A stretch of 64,000 nt of DNA from Mycobacterium sp. Root135 (GTDB lineage Bacteria; Actinomycetota; Actinomycetes; Mycobacteriales; Mycobacteriaceae): the NCBI RefSeq assembly GCF_001426545.1, contig NZ_LMEZ01000001.1, positions 870,034 through 934,033 of the forward strand. Direction: 5' to 3'. Numbering within the stretch: the stretch's first letter is position 1; every line of letters starts with the position of its first letter. A model generated the notes under the pieces. That model was not told the origin of the DNA, ran no database searches, and saw only the letters and a list, made by a program, of their open reading frames with translations. Positions 38,368 to 48,846 of the stretch are shown one piece after another. The position numbers and the translations under genes are program-made.

Positions 38368-41300
38368 GCAATTCCACCTGTCCCGCCTTCAGGTCGTCAA
38401 CTGGGGCGTGTTCGACGGGTACCACTCCATCCCGTTCAGCGAAGGCGGCGCCTTGATCGCCGGTGCGTCCGGCAGCGGCAAATCGTCACTGCTGGACGCG
38501 ATTTCGCTGGGATTCCTGCCGTTCAACAGGCGTAACTTCAACGCCTCCGGTGACAACTCCGCGGCCGGCTCCAGCGCGGGGCGCCGCACCGTCGACAAGT
38601 ACGTCCGCGGAGCCTGGGGGCAGCGCAGCGAGGCGGGCGCCAGCAAGGTCATGTACCTGCGCGGCGACGGCGCCGCATGGTCCGCCGTGGCGGTCACCTA
38701 CACCAGCAACACCGGCCGCGCGGTGACCGGTCTGGTGCTGAAATGGCTTACCGGAGAATCGCGTTCGGACTCCTCGAGCCGGTTCGTCCTGGCCGACGGC
38801 GACCGCGACATCGAAGACGTCTGCAACCGGTGGGCCTCGAGCCGCTTCGACGCGGGCGTGTTCAAGGACAATTGGCGCTTCTCCACGAAGGTCGAGTCGC
38901 AGTATCTCGCTCAGCTCTACGCGACCATCGGCATCCGCGCCTCCGACGCCGCCCAGCAGCTGCTCGGAAAGGCCAAGTCGCTGAAGAGCGTTGGCGGACT
39001 CGAGCAGTTCGTCCGCGAGTTCATGCTCGACGAGCCCGCCAGCCTCACCCGTCTTCCCGACGCACTCAAGCAGATCGACCCGCTGGTCGACGCCCGCGAG
39101 TTGCTCGCCGTCGCGCAGCGCAAGCGAAAGATTCTCGGCGACATCGAGAAGATCCAGTTGCGCTACGGCTCGGAGTCGTCCGACCTCGGCATCATCGACC
39201 TCGTCGACGCACCGATGGTGAGGGCCTACACCGACCACCTCCGGCTGGCACAGGCACCGACGCAGATCGACCAGCTCGACACCACCATCGACCAACTCGG
39301 CAACGAGTACGAGGACGTCACCCGGTCGCTGAATCTCGCCAAGGCCGAAGCTGATTCGCTCAACGCGCAGATCAGTGGGTCCAGCTCCAGCATCGGGCCG
39401 CTGCAGTCCCAGGTCGCCGCGGCCGAGGCGCAGGCCGAGGAGGTCTCCCGCCGCAGGGCCGCCTACGAGGCGATGCTCGCTCCGCACGACGTCGACGTCC
39501 CGGACACCGCCGACGAGTTCTGGAACCTGCGTGAGGAACTCAGCGCCCAGGCCAACGAACTGCTCGCCAAGCTGGACCGTGGCCGGGAGGCCTCCACCGA
39601 CGCCGAGTACGCGCAGAAGCTCGCGAGGATCGCCCGCGACGACGCGACCAAGGAACTGCGCCGGGTGGAGCACGTCGGGTCGGCACTGCCCGAGTCGGCC
39701 ATCACCATGCGCGACCACATCTGCGCCGCGGTCGGCGTCGAGTCGAGTGAACTGCCCTACATCGCCGAGCTGATGGACCTGCGGCCCGAACACAGTCGCT
39801 GGCGCGTCGCGGTGGAGAAGGTGCTGCGCGGCGTGGGACTGCGGCTGCTCGTACCCGACAGCCACCATGCGGCAGTGCTCCGATTCGTCAACGACACCAA
39901 CATGGGCGGGCGGCTGCAGCTGCATCACGTCCGCGCAAAGTTCGTCGGCGCGCCACCGGTGGACGCCGAACCAAACACGTTGGCGGGCAAGCTCTTCGTC
40001 GTCGACGCCAAGCACCCCTGTGCCGCCGAAGCGGCCGACGTCGTCACCGCCGCCGGCGACCACGTCTGCGTCGACGTCCCGGACGTCTTCCCCCGCTTTC
40101 GGCGAGCGGTCACCGACACGGGCTTGTACAAGGACTCCGACCGGCTGTCGATCAAGGACGACAGGCGCCCACTTCGACAGGCCGACTACATCTTCCAGGG
40201 TGACGTCGCAGCCAAGATCGACGCGCTGACCGTCGACTTGGCCGCCGCCGAGGAGGCCTACCACCAGGCTCGCAGCGCCGCCGACGCCATCGCCGCGGAA
40301 CGCCAGCAGTGGCGCGACCGCGCCGCGGCGTGCAAGGCGATCTGCGAACAGTTCCCACAGTGGAACCAGGTCGACACCGAGTCCGCCGACGGGCACGCCG
40401 AACGGCTCCGCGACCAGTACGAGCTGCTGATCGCCGAACATCCCGACATCGAGGCCCTCAACGCGCGGGCCGACGAGTGCTGGGACCAGATCCAGTCGCT
40501 CATGACGCGCCGCGGGACGATCCAGACCCGCCGCGACGACCTCGACTCGAGGCGGACCCGGCTGCTCGAACTGGTCGAACGCCTCACACCGGCGTTCGTG
40601 TCGGAGCCGTTGACCGACCTGCTGAACCGCTACGCGAGCGACGTGCCGGTGACGTTGGAGCTGCTCAACCCCGAACCGCACCGGGATGCGGTGTTCACGG
40701 CGATCCGCCGCGAGCGGGAACAGCTCCGCGAGAGTCGCAGGCGTTCCTACGACGAGCTCGCCCGCATCCTCAACACCTTCGACACGGCGTTCCCCGACGC
40801 CATCCCCAACGACAGCGACGCCTTCGACGAGCGCGTGCACGACTACGTGGCGCTGTGTCGCCACATCGACGAGCGCGAGCTTCCCGAGGCCTACGAGCGG
40901 ATGATGCGGCTCGTCACCGAGCAGGCACCCGATGCGATCCTCACCCTGCATCGGGTCGCGGAGCAGGAAACGCGGCGCATCAGCGAGCAGATCAAGCGGG
41001 TGAACACTGGCCTCGGTGCCGTGGAGTTCAACCGCGGCACCCGGCTGACGCTGCGGGCCACCCCGCGCAGTCTGACCGCCGTCGCGGAGCTCACCGACAT
41101 CGTGAAGGCCATCTCACGGCGAATCGCCGAGGTCGGACTTGGCGACAAGCAGGCGATCCTCGACCAGTACGCCGACATCCTGCGACTGCGCAACCGACTG
41201 GCGTCCACCGCGCCCGAGGACAAGGCGTGGACCCGCGACGCGCTCGACGTGCGCAACCGGTTCACGTTCGACTGTGCCGAGTGGGACACCCATACCGAGG

Positions 41301-41728
41301 AGCTGATCCGCACGCACAGCAACGCCGGCGACAACTCCGGTGGCGAGCAGGAGAAGCTGATGGCCTTCTGCCTCGCCGGTGCGCTGAGCTTCAACCTGGC
41401 GAATCCCGAAAGTACCGACAACCGGCCGGTTTTCGCACAGCTGATGCTCGACGAGGCGTTCTCCAAGTCCGATCCGCAGTTCGCGCAGCAGGCGTTGCAG
41501 GCGTTCCGCAAGTTCGGCTTCCAGCTCGTCATCGTCGCGACCGTGCAGAACGCCACCACCATCCAGCCCTACATCGACAGCGTGGTGATGGTGTCCAAGG
41601 CCGACGCCACCGGCCGCAACGCCAGGCCGGTCGCGACGGTCGCGACCAAGACCATCTCGGACTTCACCGCACTGCGGCAGGACATGATGGCCTCGGCCGC
41701 CGCGGCACGGGTGCCTGCAACCGTCTGA
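38360..41728 (+). CDS. jetC: JetC / MksB-like SMC ATPase
   Basis: An SMC-family ATPase of 1122 residues, the motor of a Wadjet/Mks complex. The Walker A GASGSGKS is at residues 35-42. Long coiled coils flank a hinge-like centre near residues 440-610. The C-terminal head has the ABC signature SGGEQEK near residue 993 and Walker [12 protein letters not shown] near 1030, so ATPase residues are intact. Wadjet normally loops plasmid DNA and cuts it with the JetD nuclease. No JetD gene follows here: the next gene, 151 bases on, is a multicopper oxidase. Confidence 0.87.
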   Translation: MSEQFHLSRLQVVNWGVFDGYHSIPFSEGGALIAGASGSGKSSLLDAISLGFLPFNRRNFNASGDNSAAGSSAGRRTVDKYVRGAWGQRSEAGASKVMYLRGDGAAWSAVAVTYTSNTGRAVTGLVLKWLTGESRSDSSSRFVLADGDRDIEDVCNRWASSRFDAGVFKDNWRFSTKVESQYLAQLYATIGIRASDAAQQLLGKAKSLKSVGGLEQFVREFMLDEPASLTRLPDALKQIDPLVDARELLAVAQRKRKILGDIEKIQLRYGSESSDLGIIDLVDAPMVRAYTDHLRLAQAPTQIDQLDTTIDQLGNEYEDVTRSLNLAKAEADSLNAQISGSSSSIGPLQSQVAAAEAQAEEVSRRRAAYEAMLAPHDVDVPDTADEFWNLREELSAQANELLAKLDRGREASTDAEYAQKLARIARDDATKELRRVEHVGSALPESAITMRDHICAAVGVESSELPYIAELMDLRPEHSRWRVAVEKVLRGVGLRLLVPDSHHAAVLRFVNDTNMGGRLQLHHVRAKFVGAPPVDAEPNTLAGKLFVVDAKHPCAAEAADVVTAAGDHVCVDVPDVFPRFRRAVTDTGLYKDSDRLSIKDDRRPLRQADYIFQGDVAAKIDALTVDLAAAEEAYHQARSAADAIAAERQQWRDRAAACKAICEQFPQWNQVDTESADGHAERLRDQYELLIAEHPDIEALNARADECWDQIQSLMTRRGTIQTRRDDLDSRRTRLLELVERLTPAFVSEPLTDLLNRYASDVPVTLELLNPEPHRDAVFTAIRREREQLRESRRRSYDELARILNTFDTAFPDAIPNDSDAFDERVHDYVALCRHIDERELPEAYERMMRLVTEQAPDAILTLHRVAEQETRRISEQIKRVNTGLGAVEFNRGTRLTLRATPRSLTAVAELTDIVKAISRRIAEVGLGDKQAILDQYADILRLRNRLASTAPEDKAWTRDALDVRNRFTFDCAEWDTHTEELIRTHSNAGDNSGGEQEKLMAFCLAGALSFNLANPESTDNRPVFAQLMLDEAFSKSDPQFAQQALQAFRKFGFQLVIVATVQNATTIQPYIDSVVMVSKADATGRNARPVATVATKTISDFTALRQDMMASAAAARVPATV

Positions 41729-41879
41729 CTCCCGGGTACCAGAACGATTCACTCGACGCAAGGGCCGGACGGAGGAGTCGGGGCCGAGAATCCGCGGCCC
41801 GTCGACTGATTCGGTCGGCGCACCCACACCGAAGACTCGAAGGGTCAGCTCGACGACCCCCAGCCTTCGGAGGAAAACC

Positions 41880-43379
41880 GTGCCATCCCCCTCTCGCCGA
41901 CGATTCCTCATCGGTCTCGCGGCGAGCCCCTTCGCGTTGTCGTGCTCGGCGACGGCAACGCCGCGCCCACCGACGGACGACGAGGTCCGTCGCCGCCCGC
42001 TGCCCATCCCACCGCTGGCGGACTCGACCGTCGACGGCGACGGCACCAGAACCTTCAGGCTGCGGGCCGCACCGGGCGCTACCTCGATCGTCGCCGGAAC
42101 GACCACGGCCACATGGGGTTACAACGGCTCGATTCTCGGACCCACCCTGCGTGCGCGTGACGGAGAAGCCGTCGCAGTGGAGTTCGAGAACGCACTGCCC
42201 GTCCCCACCACCGTGCACTGGCACGGCATGCATCTGCCTGCCCGGTGCGACGGCGGCCCGCATCAGACCGTCGCCCCCGCCGGACGCTGGCGCCCGGCCT
42301 GGACGATTCGACAGCCCGCGGCCACGCTGTGGTACCACCCACATCCGCACGGCGAGACGGAGAAGCACCTGTACCGGGGACTCGCCGGCCTGTTCATCGT
42401 GGACGACGACGCCTCACCGGAGGCACTGCCCCACGACTACGGCATCGACGACATTCCACTGATCATTCAGGACCGCAAGTTCACCGGCACCGGCGCTCTT
42501 GACGAGTCCGATGCGACGGACGTCGGCCTGCTCGGCGACACGATCGTCACCAACGGCATTGCGGGGGCTTATCTTCCGGTGCGGTCGGAGAGGATTCGGC
42601 TCCGCATCCTGAACGGCTCCGGCGGCAGACTGTACAACCTGGGGTTCGCCGACGGTCTCGAGTTCCACCTGGTCGCCAGTGACGGAGGCCTGCTGGCCGA
42701 GCCGGTCTCCGCCCGACGCGTTCAGCTGAGCCCCGGTGAGCGGGTCGAGATCGTCGTCGCGGTAAGCCCCGGGATCCCGGCGTTGCTGCGGTCCTTCCCG
42801 ATCGAGGATCGGGCGGGCCTGCCCTCCCGGAAGGCCCACCGGTTCGGCGTCGACGACTCCTTCGACGTCCTCGAGCTCCGGCCGCACCGGGCACTGGTCG
42901 CGAGCGCAGCCCTGCCTGCGATCCTGACGCACCTCCCCGAGCCCGCGACATCTCCGACGCACACGGCGAGGTCGTTCGATCTGCAGTGGCACATGATCAA
43001 CTCTTCTCGGATGGACATGGACCGCGTCGACTTCTGCAGCACGGTCGACACCGACGAGATCTGGGCCGTGCGCAACGTCGACGACTGGCCACACAACTTC
43101 CACGTCCACGACACCCAGTTCCGGATCCTCGACGTCGACGGGAAACCGCCCCCCGCCGCGCTGTCGGGTTACAAGGACACCGTGTACACCCCTCCGGGAC
43201 AACGGTTTCGGCTCGCGCTTCGGTTCTCGGAATACACCGACCAGACCAACCCGTACATGTACCACTGCCACCTCGCCATGCACGAGGATCAGGGGATGAT
43301 GGGCCAGTTCCTCGTCCTCGCACCCGGCGACGAGCCGGCGCCGAAGCAGATGGAGATGCCCGGTCACGCCATGCGCTGA
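41880..43379 (+). CDS. Tat-exported multicopper oxidase
   Basis: A 499-residue laccase/CueO/nitrite-reductase-like copper oxidase. The N-terminus has a twin-arginine signal (SRRRFLIGLAASPFALSCSA). All four copper motifs are present: HWHGMH (113-118), WYHPHPHGE (from 152), WPHNFHVHDTQF near 400 and YHCHLAMHEDQGMM near 460. This indicates type 1 and trinuclear copper sites. It could oxidise Cu(I), Fe(II) or phenols outside the membrane. The GTG start follows GGAGG. It converges on the response regulator with a 16-base overlap. Confidence 0.9.
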   Translation: MPSPSRRRFLIGLAASPFALSCSATATPRPPTDDEVRRRPLPIPPLADSTVDGDGTRTFRLRAAPGATSIVAGTTTATWGYNGSILGPTLRARDGEAVAVEFENALPVPTTVHWHGMHLPARCDGGPHQTVAPAGRWRPAWTIRQPAATLWYHPHPHGETEKHLYRGLAGLFIVDDDASPEALPHDYGIDDIPLIIQDRKFTGTGALDESDATDVGLLGDTIVTNGIAGAYLPVRSERIRLRILNGSGGRLYNLGFADGLEFHLVASDGGLLAEPVSARRVQLSPGERVEIVVAVSPGIPALLRSFPIEDRAGLPSRKAHRFGVDDSFDVLELRPHRALVASAALPAILTHLPEPATSPTHTARSFDLQWHMINSSRMDMDRVDFCSTVDTDEIWAVRNVDDWPHNFHVHDTQFRILDVDGKPPPAALSGYKDTVYTPPGQRFRLALRFSEYTDQTNPYMYHCHLAMHEDQGMMGQFLVLAPGDEPAPKQMEMPGHAMR

Positions 43380-44017
43380 AACCCGTGGACTGCCAATTGA
43401 ACTCGGTTGGCCGATCCGGTCTTCTCCATCAGGTTGGCGACGTGGGTCTTCACCGTGGTCACGCCCAGATGGAGTCGATCGGCGATCTCCTGGTTGGACA
43501 ACCCCTCGACGACCAGGGGTAGGACGTCGAGCTCCCGTGCGGTGAGCGGGTCTGCGGGTGGTCCGGTGGGCGTGGCCGCGTCGGCGGCCTCGGCATCGGT
43601 GGCCCTGGCGACCAACCGCCGCAACAGGTGCGGCGACAGCGAGTAGTCCCCACGCGCCGTGCGACGGATCGCGTCGACCAGCTCCGCCGGACTGGTGTCC
43701 TTGACCAGGAATCCCGCCGCGCCGGCGGCGAGCGCCGGATACAGGTGGGCGTCGTCGTCGAAGGTGGTGAGCGCCAACACCTTCGACTCCGGCCGGGCCG
43801 ACGTGACGAGGCGAGTGGCTTCGATGCCGTCCAGCCCCGGCATCCTCAGATCCATCAGGATGACGTCAGGAAGCAGTTCGAGTGCAGACTTCACCGCCTG
43901 CTCGCCGTCGGAGGCCTCCCCGACCACGTCGAGGTCCGGCGTCGACTCGCACAGCATGCGCAGCCCCGCCCGAACCAGCCTCTGGTCGTCGACGATCAGC
44001 ACGCGGATCGCCGTCAT
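43364..44017 (-). CDS. NarL/LuxR-family response regulator
   Basis: A two-component DNA-binding regulator of 217 residues. The receiver domain (1-120) has VLIVDDQRLVRAG, the phosphoacceptor in DVILMDLRMPG near residue 54, ALTTFDDD and the conserved Lys in LVKDTSPAEL. The C-terminal LuxR helix-turn-helix is LTARELDVLPLVVEGLSNQEIADRLHLGVTTVKTHVANLMEK. The ATG at 44017 overlaps the kinase stop codon as ATGA. Its targets are unknown, but the convergent copper oxidase is a candidate. Confidence 0.94.
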   Translation of the reverse strand: MTAIRVLIVDDQRLVRAGLRMLCESTPDLDVVGEASDGEQAVKSALELLPDVILMDLRMPGLDGIEATRLVTSARPESKVLALTTFDDDAHLYPALAAGAAGFLVKDTSPAELVDAIRRTARGDYSLSPHLLRRLVARATDAEAADAATPTGPPADPLTARELDVLPLVVEGLSNQEIADRLHLGVTTVKTHVANLMEKTGSANRVQLAVHGFQRMA

Positions 44018-45186
44018 CGCGGCACCTCCGCGGAGGTTGGGGACGTCGGCAGCCACGCCTCGACCACCCAGTCGCGTGAAGTCCGCCGGACCTCGAATCG
44101 GCCGCCGACGCGGTCCAGCCGTTCCGTCATCCCGATGACCCCGTGCCCCTCGACCGACGTCGACGAGCCCGGCACGACGCCACTGACGACGCGAACCGAG
44201 ACGCCGTCATCGCGTCGCTCGACGTCCACCTCCACGGGCGTCGACGGATCCGCGTGCTTCATCACGTTGGTGAGCGCCTCCTGCGTCACGCGCAGCAGGG
44301 TGAGCCGCGCGATCGCATCCAGTCCGACCGGTTGACGGTCGATCCGCGAGACGACGGTGAACCCGGCGGCACGGGCCCGCGCGACGGCGGCGTCGACCTC
44401 GGCCCACACCGCCCCGGGTTCGATCATGGCGATCTCACCGAGAACCGGATCACGCAGCGCTGTCTGCAGCCGGCGGATGTCGGCGAGCGCGTCCGCGGCC
44501 GTGGAGTGCACGTCGGCGAGCACCGTGACCACCCGCGGATCCAAATCCTCGAGCACGTGCTCGGCGACGCCAATCCGCACCACGATCGACGCCATGTGAT
44601 GCGCGACGAGGTCGTGCAGCTCGCGCGCCATGGCCGTGCGCTCATCGGCGCGTACGGCGACTTCCCTTGCCAGCCTTCGAGATTCGGCATCGGCAACCCG
44701 CTCTCGAAGGGTGGTCGCAAGGCGCCGCTGGCCACGAAGATAGAGGCCGAGCAGAATCGGCAGGCCGACACCGGCGACGAGCGTCACCGCGTTGGTGGCA
44801 CTCCAAAGAGCGGCGTGGGCGTCCAACCAGTTGCCCAGCAGCAGTGCCGCCAACCACGCCCCCGTCACCACGACGACCGGCCGGTTCCGGTCGCTTCGCG
44901 CCGCGACGTCGGCGACGGCCACGGCGCCGAGGTAGGGCACCAGGCCCGACACACCCCAAGCCTCGGCGGCGAACAACGGCACCGCCAGTGCCGACAGCAG
45001 AAGCGACGCCGCGACGGGCCACCACCTGCCCGCGGCGAAGGTGACGGCGGCCGCAACCGCGAGTACCCAGTAGGCGGCCGATACGTGGAACCGACCGGGG
45101 AACGTGCTCGCCGCCAACATCACCGGCACCAACAGCAGTGGCGCAAGCCGCATGCCCCACCAGACCCGGGCGGCGTGCGACGTCAT
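44014..45186 (-). CDS. membrane sensor histidine kinase (HisKA_3 / NarX-like)
   Basis: Partner of the downstream response regulator, 390 residues. About six hydrophobic helices cover residues 10-165, with only short loops, so it probably senses a membrane-associated or intramembrane signal. The HisKA_3 dimerisation domain has TAMARELHDLVAHHMASIVV with the phospho-His near residue 190. The C-terminal ATPase domain has QEALTNVMKHA (N box) and EGHGVIGMTERLDRVGG (G box). The ATG at 45186 is the first Met before the helices. Confidence 0.92.
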   Translation of the reverse strand: MTSHAARVWWGMRLAPLLLVPVMLAASTFPGRFHVSAAYWVLAVAAAVTFAAGRWWPVAASLLLSALAVPLFAAEAWGVSGLVPYLGAVAVADVAARSDRNRPVVVVTGAWLAALLLGNWLDAHAALWSATNAVTLVAGVGLPILLGLYLRGQRRLATTLRERVADAESRRLAREVAVRADERTAMARELHDLVAHHMASIVVRIGVAEHVLEDLDPRVVTVLADVHSTAADALADIRRLQTALRDPVLGEIAMIEPGAVWAEVDAAVARARAAGFTVVSRIDRQPVGLDAIARLTLLRVTQEALTNVMKHADPSTPVEVDVERRDDGVSVRVVSGVVPGSSTSVEGHGVIGMTERLDRVGGRFEVRRTSRDWVVEAWLPTSPTSAEVPR

Positions 45187-45200
45187 CGCAGGCTCGATCT

Positions 45201-45785
45201 TCAGATGTACATCGCGGGGTCGATGTAATACGTCGGGTCGACGCCCTCTTCCCGCTGCTTCTCCGTGCGTACCCGCACGACGGCGGGGATGCCGGTCGCG
45301 ATGGATCCCGCGGGCACGTCGCGCGTCACGACCGCGTTGGCCCCGATCGCGCTGTCGTCGCCGACGGTCAGCGGGCCGAGAATCTTGGCGCCCGCGCCGA
45401 TGGTGACCCGATGACCAATCGTGGGATGGCGCTTGACCTGTTGCATGGTCCGACCGCCAAGCGTCACACCGTGATAGATCATGACGTCGTCGCCGACCTC
45501 GGCGGTTTCGCCGATCACCACGCCCATGCCGTGGTCGATGAAGAACCGCCGCCCGATGGTCGCCCCGGGATGGATCTCGATGCCGGTGAGGAAGCGCGTC
45601 AGCTGCGTCAGGATTCGGGCGGGCCCGCGCAGCGCCGGCTTCGCCCACAGTCGGTGGGCTAGCCGGTAGGACCAGATGGCGTGCAGTCCGGAGTAGACGA
45701 GGGCGTTCTCGACGTCCCCGCGTGAGGCGGGGTCGTGCGCCCGGGCGTTCCGAAGGTCCTCGTGCAGGGTCGACAGCAGGGTCAC
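45201..45785 (-). CDS. cysE: serine O-acetyltransferase
   Basis: Makes O-acetylserine for cysteine synthesis. The 194-residue protein has an N-terminal helical domain and left-handed beta-helix hexapeptide repeats (IEIHPGATIGRRFFIDHGMGVVIGETAEVGDDVMIYHGVTLGG near residue 70). The active-site His residues are in the HGMG and YHGVTLG stretches. The GTG start lies 8 bases after cysK, so cysK and cysE form an operon; the same pair occurs in M. tuberculosis (Rv2334-Rv2335). Confidence 0.95.
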   Translation of the reverse strand: MTLLSTLHEDLRNARAHDPASRGDVENALVYSGLHAIWSYRLAHRLWAKPALRGPARILTQLTRFLTGIEIHPGATIGRRFFIDHGMGVVIGETAEVGDDVMIYHGVTLGGRTMQQVKRHPTIGHRVTIGAGAKILGPLTVGDDSAIGANAVVTRDVPAGSIATGIPAVVRVRTEKQREEGVDPTYYIDPAMYI

Positions 45786-45792
45786 GTGGCGG

Positions 45793-46728
45793 TCAATCCC
45801 TGATGTGGTCGAACAGCACGGTGGAGATGTAGCGCTCGCCGAAGTCGCAGACGATCGCGACGATCAACTTGCCGGCGTTCTCCGGCCGCTTCGCCAGTTC
45901 CAGTGCCGCCCAGATGATGGCGCCAGAGGAGATGCCGCCGAGGATGCCCTCCTCGGTGCCGAGTTCGCGCGCGACCCTGACGGAGTCGTCGAGGGTGACG
46001 TCGATGATCTCGTCGTAGCTCTCGCGGTCGAGGATCTCGGGGATGAAGTTCGCGCCGATGCCCTGGATCTTGTGCGGGCCTGCCTCGCCCTTGGTCAGCA
46101 GCGGTGAGTCGATCGGCTCGACGCCGACGATCTGCACGCCGGGCTTGCGGGCCTTCAGGACGGGTCCGACACCACTGATGGTGCCGCCGGTGCCGATTCC
46201 GGCGACGAAGATGTCGACCTTGCCGTCGGTGTCGTCCCACACCTCCTCGGCGGTGGTTACCCGGTGGATCTCCGGGTTCGCGGGGTTGGCGAATTGGTTG
46301 GCCGCCACCGCGTTCTCGGTTTCGGAGATGATTTGCTTGGCCCTCGCCACGGCGCCGGCCATGCCCTCGGACCCAGGGGTGAGGACGATCTCGGCGCCGT
46401 AGGCGCGCAGCATCACCCGGCGCTCGGTGGACATGGTCTCCGGCATCGTCAGGATCACCTTGTACCCGCGCGCCGCACCGACCATGGCCAGCGCGATGCC
46501 GGTGTTGCCGCTGGTGGCTTCGACGATCGTGCCGCCGGGCTTGAGCTCTCCGGACTTCTCGGCGGCGTCGATGATCGCAACGCCGATGCGGTCCTTGACG
46601 CTGTTGGCGGGGTTGTAGAACTCCAGTTTGGCCACGACCTGCGCGCCGAGCCCATCAGTCAACCGGTTCAGCCGGACGAGCGGGGTGCGCCCGACCAGCT
46701 CGCTGACGTTCTCGTAGATCCTGCCCAT
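45793..46728 (-). CDS. cysK: cysteine synthase (O-acetylserine sulfhydrylase)
   Basis: PLP enzyme that makes cysteine from O-acetylserine and sulfide. The 311 residues contain [11 protein letters not shown] with the PLP lysine near residue 44, [12 protein letters not shown], the [10 protein letters not shown] loop, and the phosphate-binding [12 protein letters not shown] near residue 180. The ATG at 46728 is preferred over an upstream in-frame ATG at 46833 because it matches the family start MGRIYENV and has GAAGGG upstream. Confidence 0.96.
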   Translation of the reverse strand: MGRIYENVSELVGRTPLVRLNRLTDGLGAQVVAKLEFYNPANSVKDRIGVAIIDAAEKSGELKPGGTIVEATSGNTGIALAMVGAARGYKVILTMPETMSTERRVMLRAYGAEIVLTPGSEGMAGAVARAKQIISETENAVAANQFANPANPEIHRVTTAEEVWDDTDGKVDIFVAGIGTGGTISGVGPVLKARKPGVQIVGVEPIDSPLLTKGEAGPHKIQGIGANFIPEILDRESYDEIIDVTLDDSVRVARELGTEEGILGGISSGAIIWAALELAKRPENAGKLIVAIVCDFGERYISTVLFDHIRD

Positions 46729-46772
46729 GGCTGACCCTTCGTCGTGGCCGGTCGGCACCGGCACCTCGTTCG

Positions 46773-46778
46773 AGTTTA
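46773..46778 (-). promoter_or_regulatory. probable -10 element of cysK-cysE
   Basis: TAAACT on the minus strand fits TANNNT and lies 45 bases upstream of the cysK start. The corresponding -35 position is GC-rich and poor. The 227-base divergent gap shared with the MFS gene shows no riboswitch that I recognise. Confidence 0.35.
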
Positions 46779-46955
46779 TGCGTGCTCCCCAACACCCGCG
46801 GGTGCGGCCACCAGGGCACGCATTCACCCCCACAGATTGGTGCCAGGCTCGGCGCGTACGTTCCTCTGTTGGCGGGCATCCGGATCACGTTGCGCGGGTC
46901 GTGCCGGCACGGGACCAGAGGAGCTTCAGGCGTTGAGTACACGGACTAGTCGACT

Positions 46956-48371
46956 GTGACCGCGACGTCGACTACCGCGGTCGGATTCCGGTCCGAACGC
47001 GGACCTCTTCTCATTTCGGTGATGCTGAGCACGGGCCTGGTGGCCGTGGACTCGACGGTGTTGGCGACGGCGGTGCCGTCCATCGTCGGCGAGTTGGGCG
47101 GCTTTCACCAGTTTCCGTGGCTGTTCTCCGCGTACCTGCTCGGCCAGGCCGTCACCACGCCGATCTACGCGAAGCTGTCCGACGTCTTCGGCCGCAAACC
47201 GGTCATGCTGTTCGGCATCGGCCTGTTCCTGCTCGGGTCGATCCTCTGTGCCGTGTCGTGGAACATGCTGGCCCTCATCGCGTTTCGAGCGGTGCAGGGC
47301 CTGGGTGCCGGTGCGGTGCAGCCCACCGCGATCACCATCGTCGGCGATGTCTACACCGTGGCCGAGCGCGCCAGGGTGCAGGGCTACCTCGCCAGCGTGT
47401 GGGCGGTGTCCTCGGTGGTCGGCCCCATGCTCGGCGGAGCGTTCTCGCAGTTGGGGATCTGGCGTGGCGTGTTCCTGATCAACATCCCCCTGTGCCTGGT
47501 GGCGGCCTGGATGTTCAACCGGCACTTCCACGAGACGGTCACGCGGCGGCACCGGTCGGTCGACTCCCTTGGCGCGCTGCTGCTGGCGTCGGCGATGACG
47601 GCGTTGGTCCTGGGCGTTCTCGGCGGCGGTCAGAGTTGGGCCTGGAAGTCGGCGCCGAGCATCGGCGCGTTCACGGCCGGTGTCGTGTTGCTGGTGGCGT
47701 TCGTGTTGGTGGAGCGTCGGGCGCCCGAGCCGATCATGCCGCTGTGGGTCTTCTCCCGTCGGCTGCTGTGTGCGACGACGATCGTGGCATTCGGCGTCGG
47801 CGCCATTCTGATGGGGCTGACCTCCTACGTCCCAACCTTCCTGGAGGGCTCCCTCGGGGTTGAACCCATCGTCGCGGGCCTCGCGCTGGCCGCGTTGACG
47901 GTGGGCTGGCCGGCGACGGCGAGCATCGCCGGAAAGTTTTACTTGCGTTGGGGTTTCAAGAGGACTTCGGTCGGCGGCGCGGCGTTGGTGATCGTCGGGG
48001 CGGCGGCCTTGGTGGCGACGGTGCACGCCCCGAACGTCGCCTTGACGGCGATCGCGTGCTTCGTCATCGGTGGCGGCATGGGGCTGCTGGCGGTGCCCAC
48101 GTTGATCGCCGCCCAGTCCAGCGTCGAGTGGGACGAACGCGGCGTCGTGACGGGAAACAACATGTTCGCCCGCTCGTTGGGCAGCGCGATCGGGGTCGCC
48201 GTCTTCGGTGCGATCGCCAACTCGATCTTCGGCGCGGGCGACATCCACGCCATCGGACCGGACGCCATCCAAGCCGGCTCCGCCGCCGTGTTCGTCGGGG
48301 TTCTGGTGGTCGCGGCAATCACTGCGGTCGCCGTGGTCACGATGCCAACCACACCGCCGGCTGTGGGGTAG
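46956..48371 (+). CDS. MFS drug-type exporter (DHA2, 14-helix)
   Basis: An EmrB/QacA-like proton antiporter of 471 residues with about 14 transmembrane helices. It has DSTVLATAVPSIVGEL in helix 1 (typical of DHA2 transporters), the loop motif KLSDVFGRKPVM near residue 75, and antiporter motif C-like VGPMLGGAFSQLGIWRGVFLINIP. Substrate unknown. It is divergent from cysK, as the MFS gene Rv2333c (stp) is in M. tuberculosis, which suggests orthology. Confidence 0.9.
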   Translation: MTATSTTAVGFRSERGPLLISVMLSTGLVAVDSTVLATAVPSIVGELGGFHQFPWLFSAYLLGQAVTTPIYAKLSDVFGRKPVMLFGIGLFLLGSILCAVSWNMLALIAFRAVQGLGAGAVQPTAITIVGDVYTVAERARVQGYLASVWAVSSVVGPMLGGAFSQLGIWRGVFLINIPLCLVAAWMFNRHFHETVTRRHRSVDSLGALLLASAMTALVLGVLGGGQSWAWKSAPSIGAFTAGVVLLVAFVLVERRAPEPIMPLWVFSRRLLCATTIVAFGVGAILMGLTSYVPTFLEGSLGVEPIVAGLALAALTVGWPATASIAGKFYLRWGFKRTSVGGAALVIVGAAALVATVHAPNVALTAIACFVIGGGMGLLAVPTLIAAQSSVEWDERGVVTGNNMFARSLGSAIGVAVFGAIANSIFGAGDIHAIGPDAIQAGSAAVFVGVLVVAAITAVAVVTMPTTPPAVG

Positions 48372-48396
48372 TCGGGCGTCGGGAAACCCGTTGCCG

Positions 48397-48846
48397 TCAA
48401 CGAACGAGTACCTCGAGCTCGGCGCGATAGCGGGCCCGGTCCTGCTCGGACAGTGGCGGCGCGAATTCGACGACGATCGTCTCGAGCTGGAAGAGATCAC
48501 GGGCCGCCGCGAAGTTCTGCGCGCGCGCCGTGGTGCCGAAGGACTTCACGCGCACGGTGTCGGTCACCACCGATTGTTCACACCCACTGGCAGGACATTC
48601 TTGGGCGGTGGTGTCCACGGCGTTGGGAGCCTGGAATCCGGCCGCCGCCAAAGCACTGACGACGCCGCGGGCGCTCAGAGCGCCGAGCTCGCCGCCACGG
48701 GTGGCCGTCGCTGCCATGGCCGAGGGACGGGCCTCGGCCGACGACGCCGGAGGTGGGTACCCCGGCAGAGTGCTCGAACAGGCGCTGAGCAGGCACGCCG
48801 TCAGTGCGCCGACGGCGAGTGCCCGGGTAGGCAGGGAGTCAGACAA
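48397..48846 (-). CDS. small putative lipoprotein
   Basis: A secreted lipoprotein of about 149 residues. The signal segment LPTRALAVGALTACLLSAC ends with the lipobox LSAC, and an Ala/Ser/Pro-rich linker follows. A compact domain with a Cys pair (ECPASGCEQ) comes next. I do not recognise its family. The start is uncertain: TTG 48846, which overlaps the marR stop by 8 bases, gives a sensible signal peptide; GTG 48885 is the alternative. It appears co-transcribed with marR. Confidence 0.68.
   Translation of the reverse strand: MSDSLPTRALAVGALTACLLSACSSTLPGYPPPASSAEARPSAMAATATRGGELGALSARGVVSALAAAGFQAPNAVDTTAQECPASGCEQSVVTDTVRVKSFGTTARAQNFAAARDLFQLETIVVEFAPPLSEQDRARYRAELEVLVR

Noticed and set aside
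38486..40951. An 821-codon open frame antisense to jetC
   Set aside because: A shadow of the SMC gene; the jetC frame has intact ATPase motifs and coiled coils, whereas this frame has Val/Gly/Asp/Arg-rich filler with no motif.
41729..41879. Possible RicR/CsoR copper operator before the multicopper oxidase
   Set aside because: CCCGGGTACC is present, but I could not find the spaced TACCC-N-GGGTA palindrome expected for mycobacterial RicR.
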